The notes beneath the pieces were generated by a model, which was not told where the DNA came from, did not search any database, and worked only from the letters and a program-made list of their open reading frames with translations. This document shows, in pieces, positions 18,311-26,402 of a stretch of 64,000 bases of DNA. This DNA comes from G963676095 sp963676095. GTDB taxonomy: Bacteria > Bacteroidota > Bacteroidia > Bacteroidales > Prolixibacteraceae. The DNA is taken from positions 3,224,001-3,288,000 of the forward strand of contig OY781040.1 of assembly GCA_963676095.1 (NCBI GenBank), given 5' to 3'. Each line of letters opens with the position of its first letter. Within the stretch, counting starts at the first letter, position 1. The position numbers were made by a program, and so were the translations under genes.

Positions 18311-18827
18311 ACCTGTTATGGAAGAAATGAAAGAGTCACGGCGTTCCTTTATTGTAAAGCTGCTATTGATAGGTAATGCCATTGTCGCATTATTAGTGTC
18401 CATTCCTGTCATCGGGGCATTGATCGCCCCACTTGTTAAGAGCGAAAAAAGGGTATGGCGGGTCATCGGGCCTATAGACCGTTTTGAAATTGGAAAAACG
18501 GTACTGATTAGCTATAAGGATGCTTTACAGTATTCCTTTTCAGGTACCACCGGACATACTGCTGCCTATTTGAGGAGGGTTTCAGAAGGCGAATTTATTG
18601 CATTCTCTGTAAACTGTACGCACCTTGGATGTCCTGTCCGCTGGATCGATGATGCGGAGTTGTTTCTTTGCCCTTGTCATGGGGGTGTTTATAACAGGGA
18701 TGGCTCCAACGCTTCAGGTCCTCCCAGGCTCCCATTGCCGAAGTACCCGGTACGGATAAGGAATAACCATGTCGAAATTGAAACCAGTCCGATACCAATT
18801 ACAACGCTTGAAAAAGAGACTGCTTAA
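18297..18827 (+). CDS. Rieske 2Fe-2S subunit of a quinol:cytochrome c reductase
   Basis: The 176-residue protein has an N-terminal membrane anchor (about 18-45) after basic residues 'KESRRSFIVK'. The Rieske fold carries both cluster-binding boxes: Cys107-x-His109...Cys112 ('CTHLGC') and Cys125-x-Cys127-His128 ('CPCHGG'). Cys112 and Cys127 should form the stabilising disulphide. It moves electrons from menaquinol at cytochrome b toward cytochrome c. It overlaps the preceding small gene and sits 33 bases before the cytochrome b-c fusion gene, so the two make up a compact bc-type complex next to the oxidase. Confidence 0.95.
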   Translation: MNKNEPVMEEMKESRRSFIVKLLLIGNAIVALLVSIPVIGALIAPLVKSEKRVWRVIGPIDRFEIGKTVLISYKDALQYSFSGTTGHTAAYLRRVSEGEFIAFSVNCTHLGCPVRWIDDAELFLCPCHGGVYNRDGSNASGPPRLPLPKYPVRIRNNHVEIETSPIPITTLEKETA

Positions 18828-18860
18828 GATATTCTGAATTAATACTGAAATTTTTGACGG

Positions 18861-20252
18861 ATGAACAAACTCAGAAAAATATGGGAATGGATCGATGACC
18901 GGACCGGACTTACGGATATGGTGAAGCCGATGGCAGACCACCCGGTACCGCCCGGAGCTAAATGGGCTTATGTTTTCGGGAGTGCCACATTACTGTGCCT
19001 GGTCTTACAGGTCGTAACAGGAATAGCCTTGTCGTTGCTTTACCAGCCATCTACCGGGGCAGCTTACCATTCCCTGAAATATATCACGGAAGACGCCCCC
19101 ATGGGAAAAGTTCTCAGGGGGATCCATTATTACGGGGCTTCTGCCATGATCCTGCTGGTAGGAATTCACATGATCCGGACTTACATAACAGCATCGTTTA
19201 AGTATCCCCGTGAGATGAGTTGGGTATCCGGAGTAGTCCTCCTTTTGCTTACGGTTGCCATGGGTTTTACCGGGCAGCTGCTCCGCTGGGACAGCAATGG
19301 TGTTTGGTCGGCTATTGTGGGAGCGCAGCAGGCAGGACGGGTTCCCCTGATCGGGAATTGGGCAGCCAAATTTTTGCTGGCAGGAGATAATATTGGGGAT
19401 GCTACGCTTAGCCGTTTTTTTGCTTTTCATGTATTCCTGGTGCCGGCCTTACTTTTTGGTCTGCTGGGACTTCATATTTTTCTGGTGTTAAGGAATGGTA
19501 TTTCTGAACCTCCGAAAGCGGGACGTCCTGTTGATCCCAAGACTTACCGTCAATGGTACAAGGACATGTTGAAGAAGGAAGGGGTTCCTTTTTGGCCTCA
19601 TGCTGCATGGCGCGACATGGCTTTTGGGCTGGTTGTTGTTGCCGTTATCATTTTCCTTGCTGTATATGTCGGTCCGCCGGAAATAGGTTCCCCGCCAAAC
19701 CCGGCAGATATTAATGCCAATCCCCGGCCCGACTGGTATCTGTTGTGGATCTTTGCGCTTTTTGCTCTGATGCCGCCTTCTATCGAATCATATGTGATGG
19801 CTTTTGGCCCGCCTTTGGCAATTCTGGTGTTGCTTTTACTTCCTTTCCTGAATAACAAGGGAGAGCGAAGTCCGCTAAGACGTCCGTGGGCGATGGGAAT
19901 TGTCGTATTTATAGTGATGGTTGTCGGCGTTTTTTGGTATGAAGGGACTAAATCACCCTGGTCGCCACATTTTGAAACGCAGAAGCTTCCCCCTTCCATT
20001 GTCGGGAATCAGGATCCTGATGTTGTTGCCGGTGCTGACCTCTTTTATCAGAAGGGTTGCCTTTACTGCCACGACATTTCGGGAAACGGGGGAAAGAGAG
20101 GCCCTGAACTCACCCGTGTCGGAAGCCGTCTTGATAAAAACCAGTTGACAATTAAGATTGTAAACGGAGGCGGTAATATGCCTGCCTACGGTGGTTCCCT
20201 GTCAGAAGATGAATTGAGAAAACTCGTTTCGTTTTTACAGAGCCGGAAATAA
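18861..20252 (+). CDS. Cytochrome b fused to a C-terminal cytochrome c domain
   Basis: The 463-residue protein starts with a cytochrome b part: haem ligands lie in 'IHYYGASAMILLVGIHMIR' and in 'FHVFLVPALLFGLLGLHIFL', and the quinol-site motif appears as Pro-Asp-Trp-Tyr in 'ANPRPDWYLLWIFALF'. Further helices cover about 250-365. The last 90 residues are a cytochrome c domain with haem attachment at Cys400-x-x-Cys403-His404 ('GCLYCH') and a likely Met ligand in 'GGNMPAYGG'. With the Rieske protein this forms a minimal menaquinol oxidising complex whose own c domain can hand electrons to the c domain of oxidase subunit II. A similar fusion occurs in some Gram-positive and other bacterial bc complexes. 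Confidence 0.95.
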   Translation: MNKLRKIWEWIDDRTGLTDMVKPMADHPVPPGAKWAYVFGSATLLCLVLQVVTGIALSLLYQPSTGAAYHSLKYITEDAPMGKVLRGIHYYGASAMILLVGIHMIRTYITASFKYPREMSWVSGVVLLLLTVAMGFTGQLLRWDSNGVWSAIVGAQQAGRVPLIGNWAAKFLLAGDNIGDATLSRFFAFHVFLVPALLFGLLGLHIFLVLRNGISEPPKAGRPVDPKTYRQWYKDMLKKEGVPFWPHAAWRDMAFGLVVVAVIIFLAVYVGPPEIGSPPNPADINANPRPDWYLLWIFALFALMPPSIESYVMAFGPPLAILVLLLLPFLNNKGERSPLRRPWAMGIVVFIVMVVGVFWYEGTKSPWSPHFETQKLPPSIVGNQDPDVVAGADLFYQKGCLYCHDISGNGGKRGPELTRVGSRLDKNQLTIKIVNGGGNMPAYGGSLSEDELRKLVSFLQSRK

Positions 20253-20329
20253 AAATACATGTCAGGCTTTATTTGTCCTGCCAGGTATTGTCGTCTTTCA
20301 GGATGCTAAGGCTAATGTCCCTTAATTTG

Positions 20330-21538
20330 TCATTTTTCTTTTTTATCCGGTTGTTTTTGAGGAGATCGATTTTTATTTTGTTGTGTTTCAGTACTCTTTT
20401 GTGTACTACTTTTTTGATTAGCAGTGTTTTCCTTTTTTACGGTTGACTGGACAGGACTTTTTACGGTCGCCGGCTGTCTTTGTCCCTGGTTAACTTTATT
20501 GTTCGCCGGTTGGCTTTGTTGTCCTGTTTTTTGTTGTTGGGGTTGGGCCGTATTCTTTTGCACTTTGTTTTGCTGAACGGCATTACTTTGCTGACCGCTC
20601 CTCTCCTGCTTATTCTGTGTGTTTTGTTGCTTTTGTCCCTGTGGAGAAATACTCTTTCTCCCGATGCTATTACTCCCGGTTCTTTCCTGAGATCCGGATT
20701 GATTAACATATCCGGGGTTTTCCGCTTTTTCCTGCTTGGATTGATTCCCGGCTGGTTTCGCTTCCGGTTGGCGGGTCTGTATTGTTTGTCTTCCGGTCTG
20801 GGGCCCGGATGAATTGTGCTGATCCTGTCCCTGCTCATTTTTTATTCCATTATTTCTTTGGGAAAAAGACTTACCGGGATTCCTGTCTGCATAATCGTTA
20901 CGCATGTTTTTTCCCTGTAAACGCAAGATCGTACTTTCATTGTCTCTTGATGTTGTCCTTTTGTATGTATTGGTTACGTCAATATGTACTTTGATTGAAT
21001 TTTTGTAACGATATGTGGTATAGGGTTTTTCGCGGATATAAACCGTTGGGTAATAATTCCAGTAGTATGGCGAGGCCCACACGGTATACCTGGGGCTCCT
21101 GAAATAAAAAAAGATCTTTGGAGTCTGTACATAAACCGGGTCAATATAGTAATCGGGCCCATACAGGTATTCATTTCCTGTTATCTGGACAAAGTAATCT
21201 CCGTATTCATCTTTTCCTGTAGCGATATAGGCAACGTCCTGATAGAGATCGTTTCCCAAAACAGCCTGGATGGTAAATACGTGCAATCCGTCTTCAAAAG
21301 TCTCTACCACTCTCAGATAGTCGATATAGCCATCTCCGTTCAGGTCGAGATTGGAAATCCTGTTTGCAGAATGGTTCAGGGCCAGCTCGAAATCCTCCGG
21401 ACTTTGTGCTTCTCCAAATAATGATGCAACGGCATCGAGGTCAAGGTTATCTCTGATATCGTAATTTACAGTAACATTCTGTGCCTGCATGTTCAGGCAT
21501 ATGGTAAGAAAGGTTATGAAAAGGAATTTTGTCCTCAT
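20330..21538 (-). CDS. Secreted protein with a long Q/N/K/S-rich C-terminal half, function unknown
   Basis: This 402-residue protein has a signal peptide (1-19, ending 'NMQAQ'). The folded part (about 20-190) contains an EF-hand-like loop in 'NLDLNGDGYIDYLRVVE' and Tyr-rich stretches ('GPDYYIDPVYVQTPKIFFYF'). I do not recognise a named family, though proteins of this type are common in Bacteroidota. From about residue 190 to the end the sequence is low complexity, dominated by Gln, Asn, Lys, Ser and Thr, with almost no hydrophobic residues, so it is probably disordered. It is convergent with the cytochrome operon and followed upstream by an AlkD-like gene on the same strand. Confidence 0.8.
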   Translation of the reverse strand: MRTKFLFITFLTICLNMQAQNVTVNYDIRDNLDLDAVASLFGEAQSPEDFELALNHSANRISNLDLNGDGYIDYLRVVETFEDGLHVFTIQAVLGNDLYQDVAYIATGKDEYGDYFVQITGNEYLYGPDYYIDPVYVQTPKIFFYFRSPRYTVWASPYYWNYYPTVYIREKPYTTYRYKNSIKVHIDVTNTYKRTTSRDNESTILRLQGKNMRNDYADRNPGKSFSQRNNGIKNEQGQDQHNSSGPQTGRQTIQTRQPEAKPAGNQSKQEKAENPGYVNQSGSQERTGSNSIGRKSISPQGQKQQNTQNKQERSGQQSNAVQQNKVQKNTAQPQQQKTGQQSQPANNKVNQGQRQPATVKSPVQSTVKKENTANQKSSTQKSTETQQNKNRSPQKQPDKKEK

Positions 21539-21578
21539 TTTTGTGGATTTTTGGTCATTAATTTTAATGGTGTGTTTT

Positions 21579-22304
21579 TTATTTCTTTGCAGAAGGCCGT
21601 TCCATAGCCGTTTTTTTCAGTTCTGCCGGCATCTTTTCTATGGCATATCTAAGTGCTGTCCGTGGCATTACGGCTTTGTTTCTGACAACATACCGGAAGA
21701 TTTCGTCCTGGTGGGCCTCACTGGTGGCCTTGAGCATCCACCCATAACCTTTCTGCACCATATCGTCTGGATCAAGGAGAAGAATGTCGGCAATTTCCAT
21801 GATATCATTTAGAAACTTCCCATGCCTGGCAGGGATAATAAGAGTAACTGCCGAAGCCCTTTTCATCCATCGGTTGGTTGATTTTGCCCAAACTTTCAGA
21901 CTCTCGACAGAATCCGGATACATTTCGATGAAGGTCCCGACGGTATGATTACAAAGGGTATCACAGGCAGCCCAGTTACCTACATACTTTTCGATCCAGT
22001 TTTCAAAAACTGTAAGGTCTTGCGGGTCAAATAGCTTATGAATAGCATAGGCCCAATTGCAGGCAATAACCCCCTCTTCCATATAACCCGACTGCCAAAG
22101 GCTTTCACAAAGCGAGAAGATTTTGTCCTTGGAAAGTCCTTTTATTTCTTTAAAATATTCCTTGCTTATTTTTGTTACCTCAGCAGTTTTCAATCCGTGA
22201 AGAAGGACTTCCTCCTTGAAGAAATGTTTCCCGCTTTCGCGCGTCTTCTCATCCCCCTTTTTTCCCAGCTCTTTTCTGATCCTGCTAATAATATTATTCT
22301 CCAT
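21579..22304 (-). CDS. AlkD-like DNA alkylation repair protein
   Basis: I place the start at the ATG at 22304 ('MENNIISRIRKELGKKGDEK'); the frame extends upstream to 22355 but overlaps the end of the neighbouring gene there. The 241-residue product is all-helical with the HEAT-like pattern of the AlkD family: 'SLWQSGYMEEGVIACNWAY', 'ENWIEKYVGNWAACDTLCNH' and 'KGYGWMLKATSEAHQDEIF'. These cytosolic proteins are DNA glycosylases for bulky or cationic alkylated bases, or structural relatives without activity. The Trp and Asp in 'NWAACD' correspond to a conserved active-site region. It is 47 bases downstream of a small secreted-protein gene. Confidence 0.88.
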   Translation of the reverse strand: MENNIISRIRKELGKKGDEKTRESGKHFFKEEVLLHGLKTAEVTKISKEYFKEIKGLSKDKIFSLCESLWQSGYMEEGVIACNWAYAIHKLFDPQDLTVFENWIEKYVGNWAACDTLCNHTVGTFIEMYPDSVESLKVWAKSTNRWMKRASAVTLIIPARHGKFLNDIMEIADILLLDPDDMVQKGYGWMLKATSEAHQDEIFRYVVRNKAVMPRTALRYAIEKMPAELKKTAMERPSAKK

Positions 22305-22351
22305 GTGCTTATAATTTACATTGTTGGCATCTGAAGTCAACCTTCTATCAT

Positions 22352-22738
22352 TCAATGAAGGGGCTCTTTTCCTCCGGGAATTTTTTTTATCAGCAGTTTA
22401 TAATCGATGGAAGGATCGGGTACCATAATTGGCATCTTCCAATATGCCCCGGGTTTAGCAATTGGCATGTTGTCCTGATTCCCGGGAGTCGTGTCAGCAT
22501 ACGGAAGTTCATCTGCTAAGACTGAAGATCCGAATCTATTACTATTGGCATCATTTCTTAGTCCAATGAGAGAATCCCCCGGAGGAGTTGATATCTCCTG
22601 CAGGTCTGGAACTTTAAGGTTTGTCAGGGGTTCTGGTTGCAATGTGTCATTATCGTTATGCGACCAGGTTTGTGCATGGGCTGATAAGGCAGTAATGCAA
22701 ACGACGGATATCAGTAACGGAATTTTTTTCATCTTCAT
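22352..22738 (-). CDS. Small secreted protein of unknown function
   Basis: The frame is open to 22834, but the ATG at 22738 gives a standard signal peptide ('MKMKKIPLLISVVCITALSA') and a 128-residue protein. The mature part is short, rich in Pro, Asp and Asn, and has no obvious fold or cysteines. 'YWKMPIMVPDPSIDYKLLIK' near the end is the most ordered-looking piece. I recognise no family. It lies upstream of alkD-like on the same strand and may share its transcript. Confidence 0.6.
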   Translation of the reverse strand: MKMKKIPLLISVVCITALSAHAQTWSHNDNDTLQPEPLTNLKVPDLQEISTPPGDSLIGLRNDANSNRFGSSVLADELPYADTTPGNQDNMPIAKPGAYWKMPIMVPDPSIDYKLLIKKIPGGKEPLH

Positions 22739-23100
22739 TTTCGGTTTATCGTAAAAAAGTGAAACTGAGTGTTTTGTAATATACATGAAAACTGTATACA
22801 AAAATAGTGCAGATCTTTCCTTATAACTGAACAAATTTACAAAACAATTTACAATACCTGTCTGAAAATAAGAAGTTAAAAAATTGAAAAATAAGGATGT
22901 ATATTTTGTTAATGGTTCTGTCTGATTGCAAGATCTTTTTATTTTGATATATGAGTTTATCCTTTTGTTAATCAGCCTAAAATGAAAATTCGAAAAAAAT
23001 ATTTCAGGAATAGGGTAACGAATTGTCCTTTTTGCAGGTATTTATAGCAGATCATAGATGATAAACTATTAAAGATTAAAAAGATTGACCTTGGAAGTAT

Positions 23101-23652
23101 ATGTCTGAATTACTGAGCGACGAGATCATTATGAAGCATTTGTCCCGGGGGGACAAGAAGGCTGCCGGCATTTTGTACGACAGGTATTACCGGAAGGTTT
23201 ACGGGTATTTTGTCAGAATGACCAAAGACGAAGACGCCAGCCGTGACCTTACCCAGAATGTTTTTCTGAAGGTGATCAGGTACAGCCATAGTTGGAAAGG
23301 CGATAAGGTTTTTGTTTACTGGCTATTCCGAATTGCAAGGAATATCCTGGTCGACTATTTTCGGGGGGCTAAGCGATTTTATGATGTTGAGGATAGTACT
23401 GAATTGCAGTCTGCCGATCAGTTCCGCTCCGTGCGGGATATGGAAATAAAAGAATCATATGAATTCCTGCTTGAAGCGATGTCAAGGCTTTCACCGGGCT
23501 ATCGGGAATTGATCGAGTTGAACCGTTTTCAGGGGTTTTCCTATAAAGAAATTGCGGATACGGTTTCCTCTACTGAAAATGCGGTGAAAGTGAAAACTTT
23601 CAGGGCGATACAAAAGCTAAAAGAAATTTATACAAAAATTATATTGGAGTGA
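23101..23652 (+). CDS. ECF-family RNA polymerase sigma factor
   Basis: The 183-residue protein has sigma region 2 (about 22-92, 'LYDRYYRKVYGYFVRMTKDE' and 'WLFRIARNILVDYFRG') and region 4 (about 118-175, 'LSPGYRELIELNRFQGFSYK' followed by the helix-turn-helix 'EIADTVSSTENAVKVK'). It should direct transcription of a small regulon under control of the anti-sigma factor encoded immediately downstream. The stop codon overlaps or abuts the anti-sigma start, so the pair is translationally coupled. The two DUF4097-like genes that follow are the likely local targets. Confidence 0.93.
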   Translation: MSELLSDEIIMKHLSRGDKKAAGILYDRYYRKVYGYFVRMTKDEDASRDLTQNVFLKVIRYSHSWKGDKVFVYWLFRIARNILVDYFRGAKRFYDVEDSTELQSADQFRSVRDMEIKESYEFLLEAMSRLSPGYRELIELNRFQGFSYKEIADTVSSTENAVKVKTFRAIQKLKEIYTKIILE

Positions 23653-23654
23653 CT

Positions 23655-24419
23655 ATGACGTGTGAAGAAGTACAAATCAATCTGCCAGAGTATATTGACG
23701 GGAAACTGGATGAAAAGATCTCGGGTATGGTCCGGACTCATCTTGAAAGCTGTGAAGCGTGCAGGTCGCTTTGTTCCGGGTTTGAGACCTTCCTTTTATT
23801 TACAGGGTCGCTGCCGGAGATTGAGCCACCCGGAGGAATGAAAGAAGAATTTTTTCATTTAGCACACGAAGAGGAAAGTCATCGTTATCCTGAACGACAA
23901 ACGATTTTTCTGTGGTCTAAAATTGCCGCTGTAATTATTATCGCTTTTATCACTTACGCTGCAGGTTATCTGGCAGGCTCAGGAAAAAATAAATCTCATG
24001 TCGAGCAGCTGGCCAAAGAGCTGGATCTTCAGAAACAGGAAGTGTCGCTGGCAAGCCTTCGCGACCATACTGGTCCTCAGAAGATCGAAGCAGTCTATGA
24101 TATCAGTGCTTCGGGGAAGGCTGGCAACGATTTGATCGATGCCCTGGTTTATACGATGAACAGCGATGATAATGTAAACGTGAGGCTTGCGGCCATTAAT
24201 GCCCTGGCCGGAATGGTAACCAAAAACCAGCGGGTGAAATCAGAGCTGATCAGGTCGCTTTCGCTGCAGGAAAATCCGTTGCTCCAGATTTCACTTATCC
24301 AGGTTCTTACCGATTCACGGGTACAGGAAGCAAAAAAGGCGATCGAATCGATCAGCAAAAGCGATGACGCGGATGAAAGCGTGAAAGCATTTGCTAAAAA
24401 TATGGTTAAGAAAATATAA
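23655..24419 (+). CDS. Membrane anti-sigma factor with zinc finger and HEAT-like C-terminal region
   Basis: I choose the ATG at 23655 because a GGAG ribosome binding site (23646-23649) sits five bases upstream; a GTG at 23649 overlapping the sigma stop is possible. The 254-residue protein starts with a zf-HC2-type anti-sigma domain holding 'HLESCEACRSLC' (His-x3-Cys-x2-Cys) and an upstream Cys near the N-terminus. One membrane helix follows (about 93-113, 'KIAAVIIIAFITYAAGYLAG'). The outer part contains helical HEAT-like repeats ('NVRLAAINALAGM', 'PLLQISLIQVLTDSRVQEA'). It should hold the ECF sigma factor inactive. A HEAT-like sensor region is less common than the FecR type. Confidence 0.88.
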   Translation: MTCEEVQINLPEYIDGKLDEKISGMVRTHLESCEACRSLCSGFETFLLFTGSLPEIEPPGGMKEEFFHLAHEEESHRYPERQTIFLWSKIAAVIIIAFITYAAGYLAGSGKNKSHVEQLAKELDLQKQEVSLASLRDHTGPQKIEAVYDISASGKAGNDLIDALVYTMNSDDNVNVRLAAINALAGMVTKNQRVKSELIRSLSLQENPLLQISLIQVLTDSRVQEAKKAIESISKSDDADESVKAFAKNMVKKI

Positions 24420-24583
24420 GATTAACGACCGGTAATTAATGATTGAGGATTTAAAATTGATAATATAGATGGAGATCCTTTACTCCAAAGATCTTTACAT
24501 GCATGCATTGAGGGACCAATAACCGGGAATTTGTTTTCTGGTTTTATGAAAACTATTAATGAATAATAATTTAGTAAATAATT

Positions 24584-25378
24584 ATGAAACAGATAATTGT
24601 ATTTATGATTGCATTTGCTTTTCCCGTTCTGGGATTTGGGCAGATGAAGAAGTTCGAGTATACACCGAAGGTGAAAAACAAGCTGGAGATCAAAAATATG
24701 CCGGGAGCAGTTGAATTGGGAAATTCAACCGGCGTCTCTATTGTGATCGAGTCGAATTTTGACCTTGAAAAACCGAGACGTGCTGAAGGGCTTAAATTAC
24801 TGGGGTCGAAGGGCGATAATACTGATATGAACCTTAATGTTGCCGAAGAAAACGGGATTGTTACGATAGAAGGGGCAACAAATAATGTGACAGATTATAA
24901 GTATCGTATTCTTATCCCTGTTGGAATTGCTGTTAAACTCGATTACAGCAACCCTTTTGCCCGGGGGGACGTTGCTGTCGGTTCCTTTCAGGGTAGCCTC
25001 GAGATAAAAACGCTAAGTGCAAATGTAAGGTTAAAGGATTGTACCGGTCCTCTGGCTGTCAGCTCGATTAGTGGAAATGTCGAAGTTTCTTTTAGCAGGA
25101 TCAGTCAGGATGAACCTACGTCCCTTGCTTCAGTTAGCGGATATCTCGATATTTCGGTGCCGGCTTCAGAGAAAGCGACCTTTGAGATTAGCAGTATTAC
25201 CGGGAATGTGTATAATAACCTGGATCTTAAGAGCCCTTCTCAGGAAGAAAATAACCAGCGGGCATACGGGCTAAAGGATTTGAAGAAGAACAGTGGAAAA
25301 GTCTTTCTGTTGAATGGCGGGGGGCAGAAAATCTTTCTGAAAGATATTTCCGGAGACATTTATCTTAGAAAAAGATAA
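24584..25378 (+). CDS. Exported DUF4097-like protein (first of a pair)
   Basis: The 264-residue protein has a signal peptide ending 'VLGFGQ' (about residue 20). The mature part is a beta-rich repeat protein of the DUF4097 type, with recurring phrases such as 'LSANVRLKDCTGPLAVSSIS', 'GNVEVSF', 'VSGYLDISVPASEKATFEIS' and 'ITGNVYNN'. It ends 'KDISGDIYLRKR', nearly the same ending as the next protein. These predicted beta-helices are cell-envelope proteins of unknown function, often encoded beside ECF sigma/anti-sigma pairs. The gap after the anti-sigma gene is 164 bases, so it may have its own sigma-dependent promoter. Confidence 0.82.
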   Translation: MKQIIVFMIAFAFPVLGFGQMKKFEYTPKVKNKLEIKNMPGAVELGNSTGVSIVIESNFDLEKPRRAEGLKLLGSKGDNTDMNLNVAEENGIVTIEGATNNVTDYKYRILIPVGIAVKLDYSNPFARGDVAVGSFQGSLEIKTLSANVRLKDCTGPLAVSSISGNVEVSFSRISQDEPTSLASVSGYLDISVPASEKATFEISSITGNVYNNLDLKSPSQEENNQRAYGLKDLKKNSGKVFLLNGGGQKIFLKDISGDIYLRKR

Positions 25379-25404
25379 AGAGTTACATCGTAAAAGTTTA
25401 GGAG

Positions 25405-26058
25405 ATGAAACAACTTATTTTGATAATGGTCCTCCTGTTGGGGGCCTCATCGATATCCTTCCCGCAAAAGATAATCACGGAAAATATACCGATTAACTGG
25501 CAAAAAATGGATATGAAACTTGATTTTGCCGATATAATCAGGATTCAAGCCTGGAATGGCAATACGATTGTATTAAAGGTTTCCGCCAATATTAATGATA
25601 ATGAGTATAACGATTATTACACACTCGATGTTGACGACAAGGGGGGCAGTATCGGATTAAAGGAGAAGATCGATTTTGACGGGATTAAAAAGAAAGCAGG
25701 CGAAAGAAATGTGTCTAATTTCAGCATGGATATTAACTATACTTTAAAAGTTCCTGAATATCTTTGTTTTAAGTTGAAAACCATATCCGGGAACGTCATA
25801 TTGGAAAGAACGGATGGAAGTTTTTCTGTTAACACTGTAAGCGGTTTTATCGATTATGCGGTTCCTGCCGCCCAAAAGTCGAGTATCAATCTTTCCACGG
25901 TATCCGGTAATGTTTATTCGAATGTCGATTTTGATAACAAGCCTGCATGCGACTTTTCTCCGGTTGGAACAAAACGTGTCCTTTCTTTGAACGGGGGAGG
26001 CAGGAAAATAGAGCTGAAAACAGTCAGTGGTGATATTTATCTTCGTAAATGTCAATAG
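25405..26058 (+). CDS. Exported DUF4097-like protein (second of a pair)
   Basis: The 217-residue protein follows its relative after 26 bases. It has a signal peptide (about 1-21, 'LLLGASSISFPQ') and the same beta-repeat phrases: 'LKTISGNVILERTDGSFSVN', 'TVSGFIDYAVPAAQKSSI' and 'TVSGNVYSNVDF'. The end, 'NGGGRKIELKTVSGDIYLRK', parallels 'NGGGQKIFLKDISGDIYLRK' in the first copy, so the two arose by duplication and have diverged elsewhere. They may form a heteromeric envelope structure under the upstream ECF sigma factor (inference). Confidence 0.82.
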   Translation: MKQLILIMVLLLGASSISFPQKIITENIPINWQKMDMKLDFADIIRIQAWNGNTIVLKVSANINDNEYNDYYTLDVDDKGGSIGLKEKIDFDGIKKKAGERNVSNFSMDINYTLKVPEYLCFKLKTISGNVILERTDGSFSVNTVSGFIDYAVPAAQKSSINLSTVSGNVYSNVDFDNKPACDFSPVGTKRVLSLNGGGRKIELKTVSGDIYLRKCQ

Positions 26059-26127
26059 TATATTGTTGATTTATATTTTGTTATGTTAATTTTATGGCTA
26101 CATTATTTTATTCCTGTAACTGATATT

Positions 26128-26166
26128 AATATCTCAGGTCGTGTTACAATCACGGCCTGAGATATT
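26128..26166 (+). terminator. Terminator after the DUF4097 pair
   Basis: AATATCTCAGGTCGTG (26128-26143) pairs with CACGGCCTGAGATATT (26151-26166) with one G-U pair and a seven-base loop; a T-rich stretch follows. It ends the sigma/anti-sigma/DUF4097 transcript. The rest of the 343-base gap (26059-26402) is AT-rich and holds no other feature that I can identify. Confidence 0.8.
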
Positions 26167-26402
26167 ATTTTATAAGTCCTTTCTTGCAAGAGCTGTCCGT
26201 TTTTCAACTGACGGTATTTTTTATTCAATCTGCGGATAATATCGGATAATTTGGCTTAATCATCCAAAATAATTGGTGGTTTCTTGAATTTATTTTTTTA
26301 AACTGGGAATAGTTTCAATTTTTGTGTGATAATTTTATTACTTTTATTTCTAAAAGCCAGACCCTATTCCTTGTGCTGTTTTTAACATTAAAAAATTAAA
26401 TC

